Notes: generated by a model from the sequence alone, not told the origin. A stretch of 64,000 nt of DNA from Bacteroidota bacterium (GCA_021323535.1 JAJONO010000024.1:1-64000), one strand, 5' to 3'; positions 29,739 through 37,750 are shown, counted from the stretch's first letter. Numbers and translations: made by a program.

Positions 29739-30285
29739 TATTTGGAAGCTGCAAGGTACCTGTTATTTCTTTTATTTCCCATTTTGAGAAATCGGAATTG
29801 CTTTCCATTCCATTCCCCATAATGACTTCTCTGGCCGTTGTAATTTTCACAAATGCGTCGGTATAAATTCTATTACGTTGTTTATCCCACACCAGTCGCT
29901 CGCTTTCCAGTTTTTCGCCTTTTACATTGGTTACTTCAACAGCATAACGCGCTTCCATATGCTCGGTACGATCGAAACGCACTCCGAATTTTGCCTTAAT
30001 GGTGGAAGTAATTTTTTCGTTTTCGTCGAACATGGTTACAAAAAAACCTTTTGGCATTACTGTATAAGGTTCGCTCACATCTTTATCGAACATAAGCATG
30101 CGGTTAGCCTTGATCATGAATTTAAGTGAAGCGCTATCCGTTACCAGCATGGTAATACTATCGCCTATTCTGGTAGCGCCACGTTTAGGCATTGCAATAG
30201 CAGCTACCTCTTTCATGTCGTTGGTGCATGAAGACAAAAAGAGAATGAGAGCAAGAGCGAAGAATATGCTGATATTTTTTACCAA
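29716..30285 (-). CDS. lptC: LPS export periplasmic protein LptC
   Basis: Periplasmic bridge component that passes lipopolysaccharide from the LptBFG transporter to LptA. The N-terminal hydrophobic helix (VKNISIFFALALILFLSSC) includes a lipobox-like SSC, and the following region has the beta-jellyroll pattern of LptC (FFVTMFDENEKITSTIKAKFG, NVKGEKLESERLVWDKQ). TITTAREVIMGNGMESNSDFSKWEI is the usual C-terminal block. No ATG fits well: I chose the TTG at 30285, with a GTG at 30342 as the alternative; the reading frame upstream crosses an intergenic repeat. It is the third gene of coaX-OMP-lptC-membrane protein order typical of flavobacteria. Confidence 0.82.
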   Translation of the reverse strand: MVKNISIFFALALILFLSSCTNDMKEVAAIAMPKRGATRIGDSITMLVTDSASLKFMIKANRMLMFDKDVSEPYTVMPKGFFVTMFDENEKITSTIKAKFGVRFDRTEHMEARYAVEVTNVKGEKLESERLVWDKQRNRIYTDAFVKITTAREVIMGNGMESNSDFSKWEIKEITGTLQLPNNETGLSK

Positions 30286-30335
30286 AGCGTTTTCATTTAT
30301 AGTTTGTAGCCGCGTTCTGCGGCATCTGCAACTTT

Positions 30336-30412
30336 TAACCACAAAGGCGCTAAGGGTTGCTCAAGGGGCGCTATGATTGCGAACTTTGCGGATCATTGCG
30401 GTTAGCCCTGAC
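30336..30412. repeat. AACCACAAAGGCGCTAAGG-type intergenic repeat
   Basis: The string AACCACAAAGGCGCTAAGG followed by TGCGAACTTTGCGGATCATTGCGGTTAGCC has the form of the dispersed phylum-typical repeats. Words GCGCTAAGG/GCGCTATG and TTGCGAA/TTTGCGG recur and can pair. It separates the outer-membrane protein gene from lptC and may be why the lptC start is hard to place. Confidence 0.5.
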
Positions 30413-30416
30413 CCTG

Positions 30417-31967
30417 TTAATCGTACCTGAATTTCTGGAACCAGCGGTCAGAGAAAGTGAATCCAAAATTAACGCGCCAGTAATTTTCTTTTACAAGATT
30501 GTTGCTGAGCGACCCCATTTGTCCGTACTGCACACCAATGTTAACCATGGATGAAGCCTGGCCAATTCCTACCGGTAATCCAACTCCGGCCGAAATAGAA
30601 TAATTACTGATGTAAGTATTTCTTAACTGTATATAACCGGTATTATAACTTAATCCTGCACGGTAATTTATTTTGCGGAAATAAGCTCCTGCTCCAGCGG
30701 CTTCTTTTTCTGGAACATAATTTGCTCCTAAGGCAATACGGTAATTATTGGCGTAAGATCCAGTCTGGTCGAGGTATTTAAAGTTCTGCCAGTTAGTAAT
30801 TGCAAAATCAGCCACAATATTCAGTCTTTCACCCTTCTTAAATCCTATCCCAAATCCCTGTTCCAAAGGTAGAGTAATGGTTCCTTTCTGATCCTGGGTA
30901 TGTAAGACCGTATCTCTTATTGTTTCGGTTCCGGCTCCTGTAAGTACGTAATTGTAAACCGCGGCATCATAATTAGCCTGTAACGGATTGTTCAACGTCA
31001 TGAAAAAACCAAAAGTGAATTTAACCTTATCGTTGATTATTCTTTTTCTTAATGGAATTTTTGCAATACTGTCTTGCGCCGCTTTGATCTGCGCTTCCGT
31101 AGCGCCTTCTTTTTTCAGTCGCTGAACCTCTTGTTTAATTCTTGTTTTTCTACCCGAGCGATCGAGTACACTATCGATAGTATAGGCAGTCTGCACACCA
31201 AAATTACCCGTAAAATCTCCCATAGTGAGGGTGCGTATACGGTAGGTATTATTGTAAAGGATTGAATTAGGATATACAACGCGTGTGGACTGTTCTACAT
31301 TTCCGAAAATATAATTGACATTGAAGCCGAGGGAAAGATCGCTGAATACTTTGTTGAATCCTTCGCGCAGTTTATAAGATGAGCGGCTGATAGTTGTATC
31401 ACTTATGTGCGGGAATTTTCTTCTGAATTTTGAAAGACGTTTATTGAAGGGCAGTACACCATAACCAAGAAACACTTTGTTTAAACTACCACTTCCGCTA
31501 TAGAGATAGTTAACATCCCCGATTCCAGTTTGGTTGTATGTTGATTTTACATCGTAACCAACGGTGCTAAAAGGCATAATACCCAGGCACGCGCCGCCGT
31601 TACTACGAACCGGGAAGCCAAGCGTTCCATAACCGAAATTGGTTCCCCATTTACGAAGTGATGAAGAATTTGCTTTGAAATCGGAATAAATGAAATTTCC
31701 TCCTACTTCAAGGGTTGTAAGACGAATGAATGGATAAGAAGCCGGGTTTCCGGAATTAATAAAGTGACAACCGCCATGTTTTGCATACGTAGAATCTGGT
31801 CGCCACGCTACATTTGCGCCACCCATTGCAAGGTTATGTGCAAAAGTGGAAGGGATTAATTCACCAAGACCATAACGTGAATAAGGACTGTAGGTGATAT
31901 TCTGTGCCAGGAAATGAACAGCAGAAAAAATGAACAGTAGAAAAAGGATATGGGATTTATTCTTCAA
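30417..31967 (-). CDS. Outer-membrane beta-barrel protein, FadL/PorV-like
   Basis: A 516-residue exported protein; residues 1-22 are the signal peptide (MKNKSHILFLLFIFSAVHF). The N-terminal block ITYSPYSRYGLGELIPS and AMGGANVAW is characteristic of a Bacteroidota outer-membrane protein family with FadL-like N-termini, and the C-terminus ends in a beta strand (YWRVNFGFTFSDRWFQKFRYD). An inserted charged helix lies at about residues 265-300 (RLKKEGATEAQIKAAQD). It overlaps the end of coaX by 11 bases, and the same three-gene order occurs in many relatives. Substrate is unknown; a link with LPS or lipid transport is suggested only by the neighbour lptC. Confidence 0.75.
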   Translation of the reverse strand: MKNKSHILFLLFIFSAVHFLAQNITYSPYSRYGLGELIPSTFAHNLAMGGANVAWRPDSTYAKHGGCHFINSGNPASYPFIRLTTLEVGGNFIYSDFKANSSSLRKWGTNFGYGTLGFPVRSNGGACLGIMPFSTVGYDVKSTYNQTGIGDVNYLYSGSGSLNKVFLGYGVLPFNKRLSKFRRKFPHISDTTISRSSYKLREGFNKVFSDLSLGFNVNYIFGNVEQSTRVVYPNSILYNNTYRIRTLTMGDFTGNFGVQTAYTIDSVLDRSGRKTRIKQEVQRLKKEGATEAQIKAAQDSIAKIPLRKRIINDKVKFTFGFFMTLNNPLQANYDAAVYNYVLTGAGTETIRDTVLHTQDQKGTITLPLEQGFGIGFKKGERLNIVADFAITNWQNFKYLDQTGSYANNYRIALGANYVPEKEAAGAGAYFRKINYRAGLSYNTGYIQLRNTYISNYSISAGVGLPVGIGQASSMVNIGVQYGQMGSLSNNLVKENYWRVNFGFTFSDRWFQKFRYD

Positions 31968-32679
31968 TATTGTAGTTTAAGATCGTGTTGAGTCCCGAAA
32001 GTACAATATCGGGGTGCGCAAAGATGCGATTTTTAAGTTGTTTGCACAAGTATGGGGAGTCGCCTCCGGTTATAACAACCGCAAGGTTTTCATGTGATCT
32101 GTTGTAGCGGTTGATGGTCTCTTCCACCTCGGCAGCCGCGCCCAGTAAGGCCCCCGAGAGAATGGATTCATGAGTGCTTTGCCCTGTTAATTTTTCATAA
32201 TTAAAATCGATCTCTACCAGAGGCAGTTTGTTGGTAAAGTGATTCATGGCTTTAAGACGCATGGGAAGGCCCGGAGAGATAGCTCCTCCTAGGTATTCGT
32301 TGGATCTATTTACGAAATTATATTTAATGCAGGTACCGGCATCTATGGTAAGAACATTACGATTTGGGTACAACGAATAAGAACCAATGGACGCTGCGAT
32401 TCGGTCGGATCCCAGTGTTAGCGCGCTTTTATAAAGATTTTTGAGCGGTATAGGAGTTGAAGCTTCGAATAAAAGTACTTTTTTATCGATAACTGAGTTC
32501 ATGAATTGCGTATGATTGCTCACAACGCTTCCTATCACAACATTTTGGGCACGGGAATAAAAGTTTTTGTCGTTTATAAGATCAGTAACCGAATCGTATG
32601 TTTTTTTGCTGATAAGGGTGTTGTTTTCGAACAGGGCGGTTTTAATACGGGTATTACCAAAGTCGGCAATTAAATTCAT
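31957..32679 (-). CDS. coaX: Type III pantothenate kinase
   Basis: First step of coenzyme A synthesis: ATP-dependent phosphorylation of pantothenate. At 240 residues it has the normal length. The ASKHA-type phosphate loop is MNLIADFGNTRIKTALF at the N-terminus, with the catalytic DFGNT aspartate, and the sugar-kinase motifs TLGSDRIAASIGS and VLTIDAGTCIKYN are clear, as is GGAISPGLPMRLKAM. ITGGDSPY near the end is the adenosine motif. It is the first gene of the coaX-OMP-lptC operon, and the start codon is unambiguous. Confidence 0.93.
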   Translation of the reverse strand: MNLIADFGNTRIKTALFENNTLISKKTYDSVTDLINDKNFYSRAQNVVIGSVVSNHTQFMNSVIDKKVLLFEASTPIPLKNLYKSALTLGSDRIAASIGSYSLYPNRNVLTIDAGTCIKYNFVNRSNEYLGGAISPGLPMRLKAMNHFTNKLPLVEIDFNYEKLTGQSTHESILSGALLGAAAEVEETINRYNRSHENLAVVITGGDSPYLCKQLKNRIFAHPDIVLSGLNTILNYNIEE

Positions 32680-32742
32680 GGTTTTTAAAGATACTTGTAA
32701 ATCAGCTAACTGGCCTGAGAATTAAGAATTTTTTAGAAATAT

Positions 32743-32772
32743 TTTGTGGGTGAGATAAAATATGTATTTTTG
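32743..32772 (+). promoter_or_regulatory. Promoter of tRNA-Phe
   Basis: TTTG at 32743-32746 and TATTTTTG at 32765-32772 match the Bacteroidota -33 (TTTG) and -7 (TAnnTTTG) boxes with an 18-base spacer. The tRNA begins 24 bases after the end of the -7 box, which is about 18 bases past the expected transcript start. Confidence 0.7.
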
Positions 32773-32796
32773 CAGCCTCCAATGATGGATTGAGCT

Positions 32797-32872
32797 GGTG
32801 CCTTAGCTCAGTTGGTAGAGCAAAGGACTGAAAATCCTTGTGTCGTTGGTTCGATTCCGACAGGCACCACCA
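32797..32872 (+). tRNA. tRNA-Phe (GAA)
   Basis: All cloverleaf parts can be traced: acceptor GGTGCCT pairing with AGGCACC, D-arm with AGCTC/GAGC, anticodon stem AAGGA/TCCTT with loop CTGAAAA (anticodon GAA at 32830-32832), TTCGATT in the T arm, discriminator A at 32869 and an encoded CCA at 32870-32872. The 3' half is also part of a large inverted repeat with the sequence that follows (see 32865-32929). Confidence 0.96.
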
Positions 32873-32929
32873 TAAAGCAGAAAGCCCTTCGAGTTACTCG
32901 GGGGGCTTTCGCTTTATGGTGGTGTCATG
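32865..32929 (+). repeat. Left boundary hairpin overlapping the tRNA-Phe 3' end
   Basis: CACCACCATAAAGC (32865-32878), which is the tRNA 3' end plus six bases, pairs perfectly with GCTTTATGGTGGTG (32911-32924). Inside, AAAGCCC (32881-32887) pairs with GGGCTTT (32903-32909), so the whole element is a long near-perfect stem of 21 pairs. It could act as an intrinsic terminator for the tRNA, but a downstream arm complementary to the tRNA end is unusual. 32881-32929 is repeated in modified form at 33331-33380, after the GIY-YIG gene. Confidence 0.75.
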
Positions 32930-32965
32930 AAGCGTAAGTGCCGAAAACGTTTTCTGCTTCATGAC
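32924..32965. repeat. Second inverted repeat before the GIY-YIG gene
   Basis: GTCATGAAGC (32924-32933) and GCTTCATGAC (32956-32965) form a perfect 10-base stem. A 12-base perfect palindrome, GAAAACGTTTTC (32943-32954), lies inside the loop. It starts on the last base of the stem arm of the preceding hairpin. Confidence 0.65.
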
Positions 32966-33018
32966 ATTTTTCGTTAAATCATTCTGACTTCATTTGCATA
33001 TGAGTATATATTTGATCC

Positions 33019-33330
33019 ATGCCTCTTCCTTTTTGTGTTTACGTACTTTTTAGTCAGAAAGACCATTTACTTTATATTGGTTATACTTCCAATCTTGAAC
33101 GGCGGATAAAATCACATAACAACGGCGAAAACATCAGTACGAAATCAAGAATTCCACTCGAATTAATTTTCTGCGAATTTTACTTATTTAAAGAAGACGC
33201 TCTTGACAGAGAAAAGTATTTTAAGACCTCTATGGGAAAAAAGGCTATTAAACTTATGCTAAAAACCACTCTTGATAAATTGGGATACAAAAACATAAAT
33301 TTGAAAAAGTTAGTTATTTTAACCCATTAG
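33019..33330 (+). CDS. GIY-YIG nuclease family protein
   Basis: A 103-residue single-domain nuclease of the UPF0213/Slx1-like GIY-YIG family. The visible motifs are VYVL in the first strand and LYIGYT in the second, then ERRIKSHN (catalytic arginine) and the glutamate in DREKYFKTS, so the active site is complete. There is no DNA-binding extension, so specificity is unclear. An exact -7 box, TATATTTG, lies at 33007-33014, and the ATG follows five bases later, so the message is probably leaderless. The gene sits between a tRNA-Phe gene with hairpins on its left and a matching hairpin directly after its stop codon, as if it were the cargo of a small mobile cassette. Confidence 0.88.
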   Translation: MPLPFCVYVLFSQKDHLLYIGYTSNLERRIKSHNNGENISTKSRIPLELIFCEFYLFKEDALDREKYFKTSMGKKAIKLMLKTTLDKLGYKNINLKKLVILTH

Positions 33331-33380
33331 AAAAACCTCTCGAGTTACTTAGGGGTTTTTCGCTTTATGGTGGTGCCATG
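33331..33380 (+). repeat. Right boundary hairpin, modified copy of the left one
   Basis: Begins on the base after the GIY-YIG stop codon. AAAAACC pairs with GGTTTTT, so the stem of the left copy (AAAGCCC/GGGCTTT) is preserved by compensating changes on both sides, while the loop CGAGTTACT is identical. TTTCGCTTTATGGTGGTG is also the same in both copies. GCTTTATGGTGGTGCC at 33362-33377 is an exact reverse complement of 32863-32878, the tRNA-Phe 3' end plus six bases. It has terminator form for the GIY-YIG transcript. Confidence 0.75.
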
Positions 33381-33411
33381 TTCTTATTAAACTGGCATAA
33401 CAACTCACAAA

Positions 33412-34257
33412 TTACTTTCTGATTTTTAATTTATCCGGATTGCGCACGTAATGTAAGCGGGTAATCACCCCGTTTTCAAATTCGACATATTGCATAGAAT
33501 CTAACTCGCCATTAGAGCGGTGAAAAATCAGCGCGGCCGGGGAACCATTTACAAAAGCGGAGCGAAACATGAATTCGTTGTCCTGATTCTCGGGAAGCTT
33601 TGCGATGCCTCCCAGAAATTTTAAAACCTTTTCGAGGCCAAACAACGGTTTTAAAGCCGCTGCTCGCTTACCGCCACCATCGTTATATAATTCAATATCG
33701 TTTCGGAGCAATTTACTGAGCGAAACCACGTCCTGTTTGTGAAGCGCAACAAGAAACGCTTCGGTAAGCACCGTCCTCGATGAAGGATCCATCGTTTTTT
33801 TTGTGTTTCGCTGGAGTTTTTCGTGCGCGCGGTGCAAAAGCTGTCTGCAATTTTCTGCAGTAAGTCCCGTGAGTTCGGCAATAACATTATAATCTTCCGA
33901 AAAACTTTCCCTGAGAATAAATACTGCACGCTCATAAGGATTGAGTTTATCGAGTAAAAAAATCAAACCGTATTCGAGGGTTGGTACTTTGGCCGGCTCA
34001 TAAGTGATATAGGGTTCCGGGAGCCAATATCCTTTATAATTTTCACGTTGCAATTTTAATTCATTGAGACGATTGATGCTCCGGTTAACAACCATCCGAC
34101 CCAGATAAGCCCTTGGCTCATTTACATTCTTAACAGAGAGCCACTTTTCAAAAACATCCTGAACGATATCTTCGGCATCTTCAAAAACACCAAGCATGTT
34201 ATAGGCAAGACCTAACAACTGAGGCCGAAGCCCAAGAATTTCATTGGTAAGTTCCAT
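33412..34257 (-). CDS. ECF41-type sigma factor with SnoaL-like C-terminal domain
   Basis: A 281-residue extracytoplasmic-function sigma factor. Sigma-2 (LAYNMLGVFEDAEDIVQDVFEKW) and sigma-4 (EDYNVIAELTGLTAENCRQLLHRAHEKL) are in the first 165 residues, and a SnoaL-like domain occupies the rest. The three marks of the ECF41 group are present: WLPEP in the linker near residue 93, DGGGK near 195, and NPDKL at the C-terminus. In ECF41 the C-terminal domain takes the place of an anti-sigma factor and controls activity. The gene follows a carboxymuconolactone decarboxylase gene, the usual target of this group, and both lie behind an ECF41-like promoter, so it probably regulates its own operon. Confidence 0.93.
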   Translation of the reverse strand: MELTNEILGLRPQLLGLAYNMLGVFEDAEDIVQDVFEKWLSVKNVNEPRAYLGRMVVNRSINRLNELKLQRENYKGYWLPEPYITYEPAKVPTLEYGLIFLLDKLNPYERAVFILRESFSEDYNVIAELTGLTAENCRQLLHRAHEKLQRNTKKTMDPSSRTVLTEAFLVALHKQDVVSLSKLLRNDIELYNDGGGKRAAALKPLFGLEKVLKFLGGIAKLPENQDNEFMFRSAFVNGSPAALIFHRSNGELDSMQYVEFENGVITRLHYVRNPDKLKIRK

Positions 34258-34320
34258 TAGACAGATACAAATTTCGAAAAATAAATCTTACTAACTCAAC
34301 TGTTGTTTAAAAAATGCGGG

Positions 34321-34884
34321 TTATTTAGTATTCTTCATTTTCGCAATATCACAAAGCATATCGGAATGAATATTTAAACCAATATTTCCAATGTTGTAAT
34401 AAAACTCGGTTGCAGTAACCCATATAATCTCGCATATACAACGTTCATTATAATATTGAGCGAGCCGGTTAAACATATCCTGCTCCATTTTACGGTCACG
34501 GGCAAGCATGGTAACAAAATCAAGTAATGTCTTTTCCTTTTCAGAAAAATGTTTACTGTTACTATACTGACTCAACTCATCGAACTTAGCCTGATTCATT
34601 GACGAATTAATAGTAATAGAACGGCCTATATCGATGCAAAAGAGACAAATATTTATTTCGGCTACCTTTTGCCGGACGAGCATAACTGTTTCCGCAGGGA
34701 GCTCCAGCTTTTTATCGAGCTGACCGATTTTTCCGGAGAAGGAACCAAAGCTAAGCGGCATGCGGGCCGCCATAACCTTTAAAGGTGTCATTACTTTACC
34801 AAATTTTTTGCGTGAGTACGCATAAAGTAGTTTCCAAAACAAGCCATTGGGCTTTTCAATAGGTGCGAGAAAGGGTGTGTCCAT
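34321..34884 (-). CDS. Carboxymuconolactone decarboxylase/AhpD-like protein
   Basis: A 187-residue protein of the CMD/AhpD superfamily, with a CxxC pair (CLFCIDIGRS) near residue 101 in the helix where AhpD has its redox cysteines, and a downstream helical domain (FDELSQYSNSKHFSEKEKTLLDFV). Members act as thiol peroxidases or on small substrates; here the CxxC favours a redox role. It is the classical partner of ECF41 sigma factors, and its gene lies directly upstream of one. It starts 29 bases after the ECF41-like -10 element, which fits a short leader. Confidence 0.88.
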   Translation of the reverse strand: MDTPFLAPIEKPNGLFWKLLYAYSRKKFGKVMTPLKVMAARMPLSFGSFSGKIGQLDKKLELPAETVMLVRQKVAEINICLFCIDIGRSITINSSMNQAKFDELSQYSNSKHFSEKEKTLLDFVTMLARDRKMEQDMFNRLAQYYNERCICEIIWVTATEFYYNIGNIGLNIHSDMLCDIAKMKNTK

Positions 34885-34912
34885 AATTAATTTGATTTTA
34901 GTTTATGTATAA

Positions 34913-34938
34913 GACAGATATTGCTTGATTTTGTGACA
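34913..34938 (-). promoter_or_regulatory. ECF41-like promoter
   Basis: Read on the minus strand, TGTCACA (34938-34932) is followed after 15 bases by TGTC (34916-34913). ECF41 targets have been described with TGTCACA as the upstream and CGTC as the downstream element about 16 bases away, so the first element is exact and the second differs at one base with one base less spacing. It lies 29 bases upstream of the CMD gene and would drive the CMD-sigma operon. Confidence 0.68.
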
Positions 34939-35057
34939 AGAAAACTGAAAAAAAATATTTTTTATAAACCACAGATAAACAAAGCTTTACACTGAACTGA
35001 CAATTTCCGGAGTATTTTTTTTATTAGTTGCAAATGGTATTTTAGCCGTTATAATTC

Positions 35058-35639
35058 ATGCAACAAAAATCCATAGAAACCTTCTACCCTGAAAACCTGC
35101 AAGCCTGGAGGCAATGGCTAAAAAAGAACCACAAATCAAAACAATCCATCTGGCTTATTTGTTACAAAAAAGAATCTGGCATACCAACTATTTCGTGGAG
35201 CGAGGCAGTAGACGAAGCGCTTTGTTTTGGATGGATAGATAGTACCCGAAAATCCATTGACTCGGAAAAATTCATGCAATTTTTCGGTAAACGTAAAGTC
35301 AGCAGCACCTGGTCGAAAATAAATAAAGAGAAAATAACGAAACTCATTGCAGAAGGAAGAATGACTAAAGCCGGTCTGGAAAGCATTGAAGCCGCGAAAC
35401 AAAATGGTTCGTGGGAAATTTTAGACAGCGTTGAAGACTTAACCATACCAAAAGATTTAGCAAAAGCATTTAAAACAAAAGCATGCTCAAAAGAATTTTT
35501 TATGAGCCTGAGTAAATCGGTAAGAAAAAGTATGCTTCAGTGGATCATTCTTGCCAAACGGCCAGAGACAAGAGAAAAACGAATCAACGAACTGGCTGAA
35601 CTTGCTTCACAAAAGCAGAAGCCGAAACAATTCCGATAG
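35058..35639 (+). CDS. YdeI/OmpD-associated family protein
   Basis: A 193-residue cytoplasmic protein of the YdeI family, which has been linked to bacteriocin or antimicrobial peptide resistance in some bacteria. The N-terminal block AWRQWLKKNHKSKQSIWLICYKK and the DEALCFGWIDSTRKSID motif are typical, with FGKRKVSSTWSKINKEKI following; the C-terminal YdeI helix is AKRPETREKRINELAE. The gene is alone, divergent from the ECF41 operon and convergent with the phosphatase at 35645, with only five bases between their stop codons. The family's biochemical activity is unknown. Confidence 0.88.
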   Translation: MQQKSIETFYPENLQAWRQWLKKNHKSKQSIWLICYKKESGIPTISWSEAVDEALCFGWIDSTRKSIDSEKFMQFFGKRKVSSTWSKINKEKITKLIAEGRMTKAGLESIEAAKQNGSWEILDSVEDLTIPKDLAKAFKTKACSKEFFMSLSKSVRKSMLQWIILAKRPETREKRINELAELASQKQKPKQFR

Positions 35640-35644
35640 GCTTA

Positions 35645-37750
35645 TCATATTCTCACGCCTATAACGCAAACATCGTCTACCTGTTCAAGACTGCCTCTCC
35701 ACGATTCAAATTCTGAATGAAGTTTTTCTTTTTGTTCGCTCATTGACAAATTCATGATGGACAGCAAAAAGTTTTTCATGTTCGCGTATTTGTATTTCTT
35801 GCCTTTTGGTCCGCCGAACTGATCAGGAAAACCATCGGTGAGACTGTAGATCAGATCTCCTTTTTTTAGTTCAAATTCACGCGCGATAAATGGCTGATTA
35901 TCTTTATCGTGTTTACCAATTGGCATTTTATCCGGATCCAGCTCTATGATCTGAGCATCACGAAGAATCCAGACCGGGTTATTGGCCGCGGCATAGTATA
36001 ATTTATTCTTTTCTTTATTCAGTATGATCAACGAAGCATCCATTCCGTCTTTTCCACCATCGGTGCTTCCGTCTTTTTTTAATCTTTCAATAATAATTTT
36101 TCTTGTCTCATTGATAATTTCGGCTGGATTTGTTTTTGTTTCGATTGACCGTTCGAGAGAAGAAATATTTAAAATACTCATAATAGCTCCCGGCACGCCA
36201 TGCCCGGTACTATCCGCGCAGATGTAAGCAAAATTTCCATTGGATAACTCTGACGCCCAGTAGAAATCGCCACTCACAACGTCCTTAGGTTTAAAGAACA
36301 CGAAATAATCTTCCAGGTTTTCATCGAGCAATTCTCTGGTCGCTAAAAAACTTCGCTGTATCCTTTCGGCATAATTAATACTATCGGTAATTTCTTTATG
36401 TTTTTCCTCAATGATGCGTTTCTGGTGATCGGTTTCTTTTTCCTTTTGTTCGATCACCTTTTTTTGACGACTTGTAACACGGAAGCGATTAAACATAAAA
36501 GCTCCGAATAATCCCAGTAATCCCACACCACCATAAAGCGCTATTCGCTGTGTACGCTCTTGTTCCAACTGCACAGCAACAATTTTTCTTTCCTCCACAG
36601 TTTTTAAACTGTCGGCCACCGCTTTTTTCTCGTACGCGAACTCGGCCTGTTGCTGAAGTACCTTCCTGTTATTATCGTCATTGAAGATCTCTTTCTCAAT
36701 GCTATCATAAAGTTTATAATAGGCGAGTGATTTTTTATAATCACCTGTTCCATTGTAAAGATTGCTGAAATTTAAACTGTTCCTGCTTTTAAGTTCAAGT
36801 GAATTTATACTGTCCAATAATTTTTTGTCCGATACTAAAAGCGGTTCAGCAATATTATTCTTCCCGGTTTTTATATACACCATTGAAAGAAGTTCCTGTG
36901 TACGGACCTTCACGCTTGGATTATTAATTTTGTGGGACAACTCTTCGGCTTTCTTTATATAAATAAGCGCGCTATCGTTCTGGCCCAGCATTTCGAAAGA
37001 AGAACCCACATTAAAGTAGGCGTTCCAGAGCGAGTAAGGGCGTTTTATAGTTTCATTTATCTGAAGCGCTTTCTTATGAAATTCCAATGCTTTCTTAAGC
37101 TCCTTTTTATTTGAATAAACAATGGCGATGTTTGCATAAGCATTGGCGATTCCCTGCTGATGACCGATTTCGCGGCTGGTTTTGAGCGAGCGTTCATAAT
37201 ATTCAATCGCTTTGTCGCGCTCCCCAATTTTATCATAGATGATACCAATGTTCATGGAATAACCAGCCACATCGGCTTTCTCGTTAAGTGATTCTAATAT
37301 CTTGAGCGCCTTAAGAAAATTTTCGATCGATTGATGGAATATTCCTTTGTAATAACAGGTATTTCCCAAATCACCATAAACAGTAGCCAGTTCTCTTTTC
37401 AATCCTATTTTAGTAAACCTGGAAATGGACTCATTAAACATTTCTGTGGCCTTATCGTATTCAGACTTATCATTGAAATCGCGCCCGTAAATTCTATAAC
37501 ACGTTGCTATCCCTTTTTCAAAGTTTAATTTTTTGGAGAGCGTCATTGCTTCATTCGCATAGTCCATACCTTTCTTGTTTTCATTATTGTAAACAAGCTC
37601 CATGGCTAAATTGATCAAACGGTTTGCCCGAACCGTATCCTGCGACCCTGTTTTCAGTAATGCTATAAGTGAATCTGCCATCCTGGTTTGAGCAAACCAA
37701 CATGTGGGTAAAAGGAAAAGAAACACTACAAGAAGATTTTTTCTCACCAT
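35645..37750 (-). CDS. TPR-containing SpoIIE-family serine phosphatase
   Basis: A protein of about 701 residues: signal peptide (MVRKNLLVVFLFLLPTCWFAQ), periplasmic tetratricopeptide repeats to about residue 375 (IIYDKIGERDKAIEYYERSL), one membrane helix near 410-430 (IALYGGVGLLGLFGAFMF), a coiled-coil linker and a PPM-type SpoIIE phosphatase domain at about 470-700. Metal-binding motifs SGDFYW, STGHGVPGAIMS, DGMDASLI and LTDGFPDQ are all present, so it should be active. The ATG at 37750 fits the signal peptide. A TPR sensor on a phosphatase suggests partner switching through an STAS protein, but no such pair is next to it. It faces a paralogue at 37847. Confidence 0.9.
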   Translation of the reverse strand: MVRKNLLVVFLFLLPTCWFAQTRMADSLIALLKTGSQDTVRANRLINLAMELVYNNENKKGMDYANEAMTLSKKLNFEKGIATCYRIYGRDFNDKSEYDKATEMFNESISRFTKIGLKRELATVYGDLGNTCYYKGIFHQSIENFLKALKILESLNEKADVAGYSMNIGIIYDKIGERDKAIEYYERSLKTSREIGHQQGIANAYANIAIVYSNKKELKKALEFHKKALQINETIKRPYSLWNAYFNVGSSFEMLGQNDSALIYIKKAEELSHKINNPSVKVRTQELLSMVYIKTGKNNIAEPLLVSDKKLLDSINSLELKSRNSLNFSNLYNGTGDYKKSLAYYKLYDSIEKEIFNDDNNRKVLQQQAEFAYEKKAVADSLKTVEERKIVAVQLEQERTQRIALYGGVGLLGLFGAFMFNRFRVTSRQKKVIEQKEKETDHQKRIIEEKHKEITDSINYAERIQRSFLATRELLDENLEDYFVFFKPKDVVSGDFYWASELSNGNFAYICADSTGHGVPGAIMSILNISSLERSIETKTNPAEIINETRKIIIERLKKDGSTDGGKDGMDASLIILNKEKNKLYYAAANNPVWILRDAQIIELDPDKMPIGKHDKDNQPFIAREFELKKGDLIYSLTDGFPDQFGGPKGKKYKYANMKNFLLSIMNLSMSEQKEKLHSEFESWRGSLEQVDDVCVIGVRI

